The notes under the pieces are model-generated. The model made no database searches. It was not told the DNA's origin and saw only the letters and a program-made list of their open reading frames with translations. A stretch of DNA of 64,000 bases from Helicobacter bilis (GTDB lineage: Bacteria > Campylobacterota > Campylobacteria > Campylobacterales > Helicobacteraceae): contig NZ_CP019645.1 in assembly GCF_001999985.1 (NCBI RefSeq), forward strand, positions 372,001 to 436,000, read 5' to 3'. This document shows positions 27,170-35,193 of the stretch, in pieces (the stretch's first letter is position 1; every line of letters starts with the position of its first letter). The position numbers and the translations under genes are program-made.

Positions 27170-28179
27170 ATGCAACTATCACAATATATTAAAACCTTAT
27201 TTAAAAAAAGTCCGTCGCAGCAGATGCTGCATGGCATACATTTGCAGACATTAGATTCACTTACACCCCCAAATGTTTTAGCACAAATAAACAATGTTTG
27301 GACATACAAAGCAACTATGGGGGGGGGGGGGGGATTCCACCTCTATATCAATATGATAACAATGCAAGAGATACAAAATCACCACTTAATCCATGGGCGT
27401 TCATTCGTGTAAAAAATGAGGAGGCTACATTGCGTGCAAGTTTAGATTCTATCTTGCCTGCAATTCAACGAGGAGTGATTGGTTATAATGATTGCACGGA
27501 TAGAAGCGAAGCTATAATTTTAGATTTTTGCAAACAATACACAGGCTTTATCCCAGTAAAATATCCCTATGAAGTGATGTTGGAAAATCCGCAACATGAA
27601 TACAACAAACTACATTATTACTATAGATTTGTATTAGACCATATCCCTAAAGATGAATGGCTTATTAAAATAGATGTTGATCATATCTATAATGCTAAAA
27701 TACTTTTTCAAACATTTTATCTACCACAAACGCAAAAACATGCGATTGTCTATCCACGGATAAATTTTATTATAAAAAGAGAGCAAAATTTATATAAAAT
27801 TTATGTGCAAAACAATGGTGCAAATGGTTTCATTGGTGGTTATGATCAATTATTAGTGTGTAATAGAGATATTGATTTTGTTGAGCGAAAAACTTCTAAA
27901 GCCGCTCAATGGATTGATAAAGAGAATTATGAGAATATATTATATTCTGAACAGCAAGTTGTGCCAAAAGACATAATCTATATTCACGCACCGCTTATGC
28001 AATGGCACTTTCCTGCCATAAAACAGAGAAGACAAGACTTTAGCAAGCATTTAGATACAATGACTTTGCAAACTTTTAAAGAGTGCAACAAACACCTGAT
28101 TGGCTTAAAAATCCCTAGTTTTATGCTTGAAGAAGATCTTATAGAATCAATATATAAGCAATTTAATCTAAATTTTTGA
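27170..28179 (+). pseudogene. CgtA-like beta-1,4-N-acetylgalactosaminyltransferase, phase OFF
   Basis: The frame starting at ATG 27170 (AAGGAG upstream) reads through a G15 tract (27319-27333) and stops at 27412. The catalytic part lies in another frame to 28179: [32 protein letters not shown] and [13 protein letters not shown], the last being the DxD metal-binding motif. It strongly resembles Campylobacter CgtA (family GT12-type), which adds GalNAc to make GM2-like ganglioside mimics. Sixteen or thirteen G's would give about 336 residues. The TTG at 27298 in the second frame has no ribosome site. Its position after neuC parallels C. jejuni LOS loci. Confidence 0.82.
27319..27333. repeat. G15 phase-variation tract in the CgtA-like gene
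   Basis: Fifteen G's, the longest tract in the window, giving a polyglycine run; this length is OFF. Confidence 0.9.
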
Positions 28180-28223
28180 GTAAATAATGATAATATGGCT
28201 ACCCACATTTATTCTCTATTTTC

Positions 28224-28946
28224 TCAATCATATCTCTTCCAATATGTCCTATCAAAAAAGTCGGCTTCATTTAGCAAGGCTTCAAAAGGTTTATATCTCT
28301 CTTTATAGCCCATAGATTTATGATTTTTTATCCAATACCCCGGATAGAAATATTTGAGATTTAACTTTTTTGCAAGATTTAATAGCAATATAATATTAAG
28401 TGTGCCTAGACTTAGCTTTTCATAATCATGATCGTAAAAAAAGTAATTTGCACTCATAGAACTCAGCACAATGTCAAAATAACTCACGCCAATAAGTCTG
28501 CCATCGCGATACAGACACATTTCATAGCCAAAGTATTCACTCCCAGCGACAAATGAATTTGTATAACGAGACATATCGATATTATTCATACTCCAGTTTT
28601 TTTTACGCATCATTTTTGTGTGATATTTCACATATAAGCACACTCTTGCATCATTTGTTAAAGGTCGTCTTATCTGTATAATAGTATCACTATTTTTTTT
28701 TAGAATCCGCTTCATGTTGGGGCTTATTTGAAACTCATCTACAAGTTGTCGTATCGTAATACATTCCTTGCAATTAGGGCATTGTGGCACGAAGAAATAC
28801 TCACCAAAGCGGCGATACCCACGCTCAAGTAAGCCTTGATAAAAATATGGTGTGCAATCCTTGATACCTAAATATCGAAATTGACTTTCTTTATTTTCAA
28901 AGTAAGAGCAAGGATGAAGCTCTGAAAAAAAATCAAAATATTCCAT
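28224..28946 (-). CDS. bpt: Aspartate/glutamate leucyltransferase (arginyltransferase family)
   Basis: A 240-residue aminoacyl-tRNA-protein transferase that tags N-terminal Asp or Glu for ClpSAP-type degradation. Markers are the N-terminal CSYFENKESQFRYLG, the paired cysteines of FVPQCPNCKECITIRQLV, and the C-terminal GNAT-like half ending YFYPGYWIKNHKSMGYKERYKPFE. The length matches Bpt. It is the last gene of a five-gene minus-strand string and starts six bases after yhhQ ends. Confidence 0.92.
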   Translation of the reverse strand: MEYFDFFSELHPCSYFENKESQFRYLGIKDCTPYFYQGLLERGYRRFGEYFFVPQCPNCKECITIRQLVDEFQISPNMKRILKKNSDTIIQIRRPLTNDARVCLYVKYHTKMMRKKNWSMNNIDMSRYTNSFVAGSEYFGYEMCLYRDGRLIGVSYFDIVLSSMSANYFFYDHDYEKLSLGTLNIILLLNLAKKLNLKYFYPGYWIKNHKSMGYKERYKPFEALLNEADFFDRTYWKRYD

Positions 28947-28952
28947 ATACTA

Positions 28953-29594
28953 CTACTTCCCAATATAACGCACTTTTTTATAAGTTTTAATCGCAATAAG
29001 ATAAAAGATGGGAATATCAAGTAGATTCACAAGTGATTTAATCCCATAATCAAATAAAAATAGCATAAACACATCATAATAAGGCAGAATCCCCAAAAAT
29101 GCGATATGAAAAAATACAAAGGTATCAATACATTGTGCCATACACGCACTCACACCATTGCGAAACCACCAAAGGCTAGGGAATCTCTGCTTTAATCTAT
29201 AAAATATCACAACATCTAAAAATTGTGCTACAAAAAAGGCACTCACACTCGCTATTGCAATACGCAAAGCAAGGTGTGGCTCATTTGAGATAAAGGCAAT
29301 CGCACAAGATGGTAAAAATGCGATTAAAAGTCCATAGCGAAGTGCCTTTAAAACATCTTTTCTGCCATGCTTTTCACTCAATATATCCATAATCAAAAAT
29401 GAAAGTGGATAGGTTAATGCCCCATAGGTAACATGACTTAGATTAAGCGTAATATCAATGAAAGGGATATGCACGCTACCGATTGTAAAGCTCACAAGAT
29501 AGTTAGAGGCAACTATTACGCATGTAAAAAGACTAATAGCGATTATAAATGTGTTTTTATTCATCGCCTTTTCTTTTGGTGGCATATAACTCAT
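28953..29594 (-). CDS. Queuosine precursor transporter (YhhQ family)
   Basis: A 213-residue membrane protein with six predicted segments. The family pattern is clear: NLSHVTYGALTYPLSFLIMDILSE early, and QCIDTFVFFHIAFLG late. YhhQ imports preQ0/preQ1 for queuosine in tRNA. The start codon overlaps the stop of the upstream gene by four bases (ATGA) with GGGAG upstream, so translation is probably coupled; this also supports the 11-codon extension before MNKNTF. Confidence 0.9.
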   Translation of the reverse strand: MSYMPPKEKAMNKNTFIIAISLFTCVIVASNYLVSFTIGSVHIPFIDITLNLSHVTYGALTYPLSFLIMDILSEKHGRKDVLKALRYGLLIAFLPSCAIAFISNEPHLALRIAIASVSAFFVAQFLDVVIFYRLKQRFPSLWWFRNGVSACMAQCIDTFVFFHIAFLGILPYYDVFMLFLFDYGIKSLVNLLDIPIFYLIAIKTYKKVRYIGK

Positions 29595-30115
29595 GCTATC
29601 TCTCCCTTATGTAGCTCTGATAGTTTCAATACAAACTCCACTTCACTTTTTGTAATACGCAATTCCTTAGAAATCGCATCGATTGTATAGCCATTTTTAA
29701 AAAGATCTAGAATCTGCTTTTCATTTCTTTGTTGCGATGGGGCGTTAAAATGCCCTAAACTTCGCAATCTCTCTTCTAACACTAGAATCTTATCTTCAAA
29801 ATATTCCCTATCACTTTGTAAGCCATGCTGTAATGATAAAATATCTGCTTTTAAATCTGCCATTGCTTTAAAGGCTTCTGTGTTTGGTTTTGTCTCAAGT
29901 GTGCGTTTTTCATTTTCCATAATCCATTTTTGAATCTTATAAATCTCTTTATACACATCTTCGATAGAAGCCTCTAGTCGCACAAACTTTTTTGCACTCT
30001 CTTTTTCTTTCAGTGAGATATAAAGTAGCACAATAATAATCATAAGAATAAATAATCCCGCCATAATGACACTCATCATTTCATAGCTAAGATTCATTGC
30101 ATTTGTAATATTCAT
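29591..30115 (-). CDS. Membrane-anchored coiled-coil protein with C-terminal helix-turn-helix-like end
   Basis: A 174-residue protein with one N-terminal membrane helix (about residues 14-34: MAGLFILMIIIVLLYIS), a long coiled coil, and a C-terminal segment ILDLFKNGYTIDAISKELRITKSEVEFVLKL. That tail is like the DUF6115/SwrB C-terminus, a helix-turn-helix fold. Function is unknown. The start at 30115 has AAAGGGG just upstream, so the 20-codon-longer frame is rejected. Confidence 0.75.
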   Translation of the reverse strand: MNITNAMNLSYEMMSVIMAGLFILMIIIVLLYISLKEKESAKKFVRLEASIEDVYKEIYKIQKWIMENEKRTLETKPNTEAFKAMADLKADILSLQHGLQSDREYFEDKILVLEERLRSLGHFNAPSQQRNEKQILDLFKNGYTIDAISKELRITKSEVEFVLKLSELHKGEIA

Positions 30116-30131
30116 ATAACCCCTTTCATTA

Positions 30132-30686
30132 TTATAGATTCTGTGTTTTTCGTGCTTTAAGCATTTCTCGTTCAATACTTACAATATAGCTATCATAATC
30201 TTTTAGGTCTCTATCTGCCATCTTTTTTATCTGTAAAATCTGCGTATCTTTTGCGATAGCAAATAAAGGCACACAACGCACTGGAAACACAGGTAAAAAA
30301 AGTCGCACATAATACTGCTTATCTATCTCAAGTGGTGTAGAATCTAGCATTGTAGAATCTAGAATAATAGCCCCATGTCCTAACTGCTTGGTATGAATGC
30401 TATGCTTTAATGGAATGTATTTTTCGTGAGAATCTGTTATAAGATTCTCAAGATGCTCCAACTTCTTATAAATATGCACTAGCATTTCACCAAGTATAGC
30501 TGTGCCGCCACCGCATTTACAATCACCACTTTTTGCTTTAAGTGAAGATAGCCATTTATCAATAGAGTTTGCATGTAACTGCGTAATCACTTCATATTCC
30601 TTGATAGCCTCTAACTCTATAGAATCATCAAGGACTTGTAACTCTATCTGCAAACTCGCATCAACCAAGCGTGTTTCTAAATCCAT
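30132..30686 (-). CDS. Conserved hypothetical protein of the ubiA operon
   Basis: A 184-residue soluble protein with an acidic N-terminus, a GDCKCGGGTAILGEMLVH segment, and a later beta-rich part. No family is recognised. GTGAGG stands seven bases before ATG 30686 and the gene starts one base after the prenyltransferase stop, so it is co-translated with it. Position next to ubiA matches an uncharacterised gene in other Helicobacter genomes, from memory. Confidence 0.65.
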   Translation of the reverse strand: MDLETRLVDASLQIELQVLDDSIELEAIKEYEVITQLHANSIDKWLSSLKAKSGDCKCGGGTAILGEMLVHIYKKLEHLENLITDSHEKYIPLKHSIHTKQLGHGAIILDSTMLDSTPLEIDKQYYVRLFLPVFPVRCVPLFAIAKDTQILQIKKMADRDLKDYDSYIVSIEREMLKARKTQNL

Positions 30687-30687
30687 A

Positions 30688-31566
30688 CTAAAACCTCACT
30701 ATGCTATCTAAAATAATGAAAAATAAAAAGACAAAGCCCAAATATCCATTCGTTGTAAAAAATGCACGAGGAATATTACAAAAATCCTTTCTCACAATCA
30801 AATGCTCATAAAAAAGCATACAAGCTGACAAAATAAGCCCCACAATAGCAAGATGATAAGTCGTGCTAAAACGCAAGAATAAAGCCCAGAAAAACACAGA
30901 AAAGATATGAAAAATCCGTGCTATTTGCAACGCATTCTCCGCACCAAATCGTGCAGGTATGGAATAGAGATTATGCCTTTTATCATGCTCTATATCTTGC
31001 AAGGAATATAAAATATCAAATCCAGCCACCCAAAATAGCACCCCAAGACTAAGAAAAATAGTCCATACATGCACCGCACCACTTACTGCAATATCCCCAG
31101 CAATAGGGGCTAGTCCAAGCGATAAGCCAAGCACTAAATGTGCAAGACATGAGAATCTTTTCATCACACTATAAACACCAAGTATAAATAAAAATGGAAA
31201 AGATAGCTTAAAAGCTAAATCGTTAATAAGATAGCTTACAAAGACAAATAGCACCGCATTTATCACGCAAAAAAGAAGTAAAGCAGGAAGACTCAAGCGA
31301 CCATCAACACTTGGGCGATTTTTTGTCCGCTCATTTGTAGAATCTATATCTCTATCACAAAGCCGATTAAAAGCCATCGCAAAATTACGCGCAGTGATTA
31401 GGGCAAAAGCACATAAAAAAAGCGTTTTAAACCCAAAAAATCCGCTATCATAAAATGCGTTTGATGATACAATCATAGCAATCACAATAAAACTTGCACT
31501 AAAAATGGTATGCTCAAACATTACCAGTTCGCTTAAGGTCTGTAATTGCTTTTTTAATCTTTCCAT
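30688..31566 (-). CDS. UbiA-family prenyltransferase (menaquinone, futalosine pathway)
   Basis: A 292-residue polytopic enzyme with about eight to nine membrane segments. Both Mg-diphosphate motifs are present: NRLCDRDIDSTNERTKNRP (NxxxDxxxD) and DILYSLQDIEHDKRHNLYSIP (DxxxD). Helicobacter makes menaquinone by the futalosine route, where the UbiA-like step is called MqnP, so prenylation of a dihydroxynaphthoate intermediate is the inferred role. The ATG at 31566 has no strong ribosome site; a TTG six codons earlier is possible. Confidence 0.88.
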   Translation of the reverse strand: MERLKKQLQTLSELVMFEHTIFSASFIVIAMIVSSNAFYDSGFFGFKTLFLCAFALITARNFAMAFNRLCDRDIDSTNERTKNRPSVDGRLSLPALLLFCVINAVLFVFVSYLINDLAFKLSFPFLFILGVYSVMKRFSCLAHLVLGLSLGLAPIAGDIAVSGAVHVWTIFLSLGVLFWVAGFDILYSLQDIEHDKRHNLYSIPARFGAENALQIARIFHIFSVFFWALFLRFSTTYHLAIVGLILSACMLFYEHLIVRKDFCNIPRAFFTTNGYLGFVFLFFIILDSIVRF

Positions 31567-31916
31567 GAGAAACTGCACTTTCAATATAATCTAATAAGCT
31601 TTATTCTTGTATTTATTAAGTTATTTTAAATCTTTAACTATAACTTAAAATTGCTGAAAAATCAATAATACGATATGCTTTTATTTGCTATATATCTTGT
31701 AAGAAATACTTAGCGAGATTCCAGAGACTAGTATATTATATGTTGGACTATATAGAATCTAGTTTAAGATTCACAAAAGTTTTATTTTGCTTGACATACA
31801 TGTAGCAAATTAGGTCGTATTCTAGAAATTTTGCCTTGCCTACATAACGCATGAATATGAGTTTGTTGATATTTTTTGCTAGAATTCTAGCTTAATATTT
31901 ATTTTAAGGGGTTATT
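31567..31916. other. Divergent intergenic region with a perfect palindrome at the rnc promoter
   Basis: This 350-base gap contains the rnc promoter region. The perfect palindrome GCTAGAATTCTAGC occupies 31878-31891 and includes a TAGAAT -10-like hexamer preceded by TTTTTTGC, 20-odd bases before the TTG start. No gene is supported elsewhere in the gap. Confidence 0.5.
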
Positions 31917-32603
31917 TTGGAAACGACACTCTCACCACATATCCATATATTAGAACAAAAACTAAACTACACATTTAAGAATAAGAAAAAATTAGCAGAA
32001 GCACTAGCACATAAATCTTTCAAAAAGCCTTATAATAACGAGCGTTTGGAGTTTTTAGGTGATGCTGTGCTTGATTTAGTTGTAGGGGAGTATCTTTTTG
32101 AGACATTTACGCAAAAAAATGAAGGTTCGTTATCAAAAATGCGTGCATCTTTGGTGAATGAAGCTTCATTTTGTAAGCTCGCTCAATCCATTAATTTAGG
32201 TGAATATCTTAATCTATCCACTTCAGAAATTAATAATGGAGGGAGATTAAAAGCAAGTATTTTGAGTAATGCTTTTGAGGCAATTATGGCGGTAATCTAT
32301 CTTGAATCTGGGCTAGATTCTGTAAAACGTGTGTTTTATCCTATTCTGCATAATGAGTTTCGTATTAATGAGGAGTTACTAACAAGTGATTATAAGTCAA
32401 GCTTGCAGGAATACACACAAGAGAGATTTGGCTGTATCCCAAGCTATGAAATGCTCTCACAAGAAGGACCAGATCATAAAAAGATTTTTACCATGCAAGT
32501 AAAGATTCAAAATAAAATATATGCGAGTGCAAATGGTGTAAGCAAGAAAGCAGCCCAACAAGCCGCCGCAAAACTCACATTACAGATACTGCAACAAATG
32601 TGA
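31917..32603 (+). CDS. rnc: Ribonuclease III
   Basis: A 228-residue double-stranded RNA endonuclease. The signature ERLEFLGDAVLDLVVGEYLF and the second acidic site (NAFEAIMAVIYLESG) form the metal-binding core; a C-terminal double-stranded-RNA-binding domain runs from about residue 155 to 228 and ends ANGVSKKAAQQAAAKLTLQIL. The start is TTG at 31917 with AAGGGG six bases upstream. It processes rRNA precursors. The downstream neighbour in H. pylori (aroC) is absent; decayed phage-type genes follow instead. Confidence 0.95.
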   Translation: METTLSPHIHILEQKLNYTFKNKKKLAEALAHKSFKKPYNNERLEFLGDAVLDLVVGEYLFETFTQKNEGSLSKMRASLVNEASFCKLAQSINLGEYLNLSTSEINNGGRLKASILSNAFEAIMAVIYLESGLDSVKRVFYPILHNEFRINEELLTSDYKSSLQEYTQERFGCIPSYEMLSQEGPDHKKIFTMQVKIQNKIYASANGVSKKAAQQAAAKLTLQILQQM

Positions 32604-32683
32604 TGGGCTACATAATGCTTTTGTGTGCGTAAGGAATAGGCTGAATATTGTAAGTAACAATAATCTGTTTTAGCCATCAACTT

Positions 32684-33540
32684 TCACAATCCAATCGATA
32701 CATAATTGCACATTCTTAATCTTACATTATACGAGCCTTCTTTATTAAAAGACTTTAAGATATTATCCTTTTGGCTACTCACTTCGCCATCACCAAAATC
32801 CCACTCAACTTCTACTAACTCAATAGAGGTAACAATATGAAATCCTATCACTTCATCAATAGCTATAACACTCTTAGTAGCATATATCTCTAGTATAGTA
32901 GTATCAAAGTCTGTATTGTAGTCAGGTATTTGCACCTTTTTCCACTCATCTGTATAATCACTGATTGGAGCTTCACCTATTGCTTTGAGTGCATTCACGG
33001 TGGTTTGCTGCATATCATAGCTTTTAAGCAAGTCTGGTTTATTTGCATTTGATAGGACATTTTGATAGCTATTACTGATTAATGTTTTTGGCAATTAGCC
33101 TTATTTATCTGTGCGTTATCATTGGCACTTTTATGTAATACTTCTGCCTTGATTTTATCTTCTCTTTCATGTTAATATTTGGCTTGAGCTTGAAGTTGAG
33201 CTGTTTGCATTTTACTTGCTTGTATCTTAAAAAAGCTTTCTTTCACTTGATTGGATAGCATACTACTTCTTTTTTCTTTTATTGTTATTTTGCCTAGTAT
33301 GCCTAATGCACTTTGATTTTGTGCGTCTCTTGTAGCTACTTCGTTTTGGTCTATGGTTAATGCTGTTTGGACTGCACTTTGAAATACGCCTAAAAATGTT
33401 TTAGCCATAAAATCACTATAAGCTAAAGCCTTTTGGTCATCTGTAAAAGCATAGCTCTATTAAAACATATTTTGGCATATACTTTACAAAGCTATCTAAG
33501 GCGTCTTTATAATTTAGCTATCTTTCATCTTAGCTTCTAT
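32684..33540 (-). pseudogene. Decayed phage-type gene with a PKD domain
   Basis: At least four pieces of one gene are visible reading leftward. At about 33540 the frame reads YKDALDSFVKYMPKYVL and is then broken; 33408-33172 gives a helical coil (MAKTFLGVFQSAVQTALTID onward). A TAA codon ends that piece, but the same frame continues KAEVLHKSANDNAQINKAN to about 33070, where a one-base shift leads to LISNSYQNVLSNANKPDLLK and a PKD-like strand pair (VEVEWDFGDGEVSS). These breaks show a nonsense codon and at least two frameshifts. PKD-like domains occur in phage structural proteins; the function is not known. Confidence 0.65.
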
Positions 33541-33642
33541 AAAAAACTAAGATTCTGAAAATCAAAATTCTCTTGGAATTTCTTTAGAGTGAGATTTTTT
33601 GTTTGTATCACTTTAAATCCTTTTTTGTGGTATAATAACGCA

Positions 33643-33755
33643 TGGTTTGTCTCGTGGCTTAACATTAAAAAAATCTGTCTAGGCTTTTGTGGCTGGGCGG
33701 CAGGCTTCACCTACTCACGCATTATAGGTTGCGGATTTCCTGCTAAGACAAACCA
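33643..33755 (+). ncRNA. Nested-hairpin element, possible small RNA
   Basis: A perfect 10-bp outer stem pairs 33643-33652 (TGGTTTGTCT) with 33746-33755 (AGACAAACCA). Inside, GCAGG at 33700-33704 pairs with CCTGC at 33739-33743, and ACCTA at 33709-33713 with TAGGT at 33725-33729, giving three nested stems. A TATAAT at 33631-33636 precedes it at a distance suited to transcription starting at the outer stem. It interrupts a decayed minus-strand gene, so it could also be a small inserted palindromic element and not an RNA gene. Confidence 0.4.
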
Positions 33756-35175
33756 CTCTCCATATACACCAACTCATTATGTTTTATCATTTGATTTAAT
33801 CTGTTTTTAGTAGCATTATAGCTTGTGGCATAATCTAGTGTCCCATCTGTTTTTACTGCTATACTTGTAATATGATATTCCTTGTCCTTGCTTACAAAAG
33901 GCTTGTAATAATATAGCGTTCCTGTTTTATCTCTTGTGTGGCAACAACTAGATTATTTAATATATCTTGTTGAATGTTTTCTTTATTTGCTTCAAATTGG
34001 CTTATTTTTTGTGTGAGTTCTTCATTATACTTTGCTTGTCTCTCCATGTTTTGAATGAGTGGATTACTTGCAATGGCTTCTATCTCGCTTGTATCTTTTG
34101 GGGTTAATATCTGTGTATTACCTCTTATTTGGCTCTGTAATTCTTTATCACTTAAAGGTGTGTTTGCCTTGTATTCAAATCTTGGTTTATTCTCTTTATC
34201 TTTTATGGGTTTAAAGCCTTTGTCTAAATCTGCTTTATTTAGCACTTTAAGCGTTTCTAGTGTGATTTCACTTGGGTATTTTAAATCTTTTATAGCACTT
34301 TGCAAGGCTTTTGTTATGGCTGCATTATCGCCTATGTAAGGGATAAAGGCAAAAAGCTTTTTAAATAATCTATTGGTTAAAAAGACTTTTATTCTGCCCT
34401 CTAGTGTTGTGGCTAATGCACCGCTGCCTACTTGGTTTTCTAATGCTTTTGCTTTGCTTATTTCTTGGGCGAATTGATAGCTTTTAGCATAGCTTTTAAA
34501 AGTATCGAGTATAGGATAGATTTCAGGGTGCAGTGTAAGCTTTTCTAGATTCTCAATATCGCTTAAAATCTTAGTAAAATCAATTGGGAATGTATCATCA
34601 TTTAGCTTTACATTTCTGTCTAATGCCCTAAGTATTGTTAGCATTTGTGTGTGTTTTTGCATTCTTGGATTAAAGTTTTTAAATATTGTGTTCTCTAGCC
34701 CTTTTATGCTATCACCCCATTGTGTGTCTAGCACTCTTTGTTTCCATTGCTCTATGGTAAGTCTTGAATCTAAGTCTTTTTTATTCATGCCTTTGGTTAG
34801 GGCTTTGGCAAATTTGTCATTTAAAGACTCTTTTATTTGTGCGTAGTTTTTATTTGCTTGTTGAAAGTTTGAAAAAAGTTCGTCTGCTTCTTGACGCGTT
34901 AATGTTTTTTGGGTAGGATTTGGGTGCAAGTTTAGGGCATTGGACTTTATGTCAGCTTGGCGGTTTGTTGCATTCCCTAAAGAGCCTCCGCTGTTTGCTC
35001 TCTCACTACTTTTAATATTATTAATAATTTTACTTATCCGTGTTGTTGGCAACCCCGTTGATATGATGTTATCGTTTTCTTTTGTAGCAACAATGTAAAA
35101 AATATCATGTGTCTCTTTATGTTGATAAGCTTTTATATATTCCTTTTTTAACTCGCCATCTCGTATAGCCTCCAA
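33743..35175 (-). pseudogene. Decayed phage/mobile-element gene abutting leuA
   Basis: The frame 35175-33892 gives 427 residues (MEAIRDGELKKEYIKAYQ with HDIFYIVATKENDNIISTG) without any proper start; a TAA lies just upstream and leuA ends 18 bases away, so the 5' end is missing. Near 33930 the frame shifts and continues as TGTLYYYKPFVSKDKEYH through NRLNQMIKHNELVYMES to 33743, where the sequence meets the hairpin element. The first 50 residues look like the second half of a barnase/colicin E5-like toxin domain; the rest resembles long phage proteins. Both statements are tentative. Confidence 0.55.
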
Positions 35176-35193
35176 AATATTTAGAAAACTTTT

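Noticed and set aside
27298-28179. CgtA-like gene starting independently at TTG 27298
   Set aside because: No ribosome site precedes that TTG, the frame passes through the G tract, and the upstream frame has a good AAGGAG-ATG, so phase-OFF fusion is preferred.
33589-33810. Plus-strand 73-codon frame across the hairpin element
   Set aside because: It has no ribosome site, and minus-strand coding text and the nested stems explain the region better.
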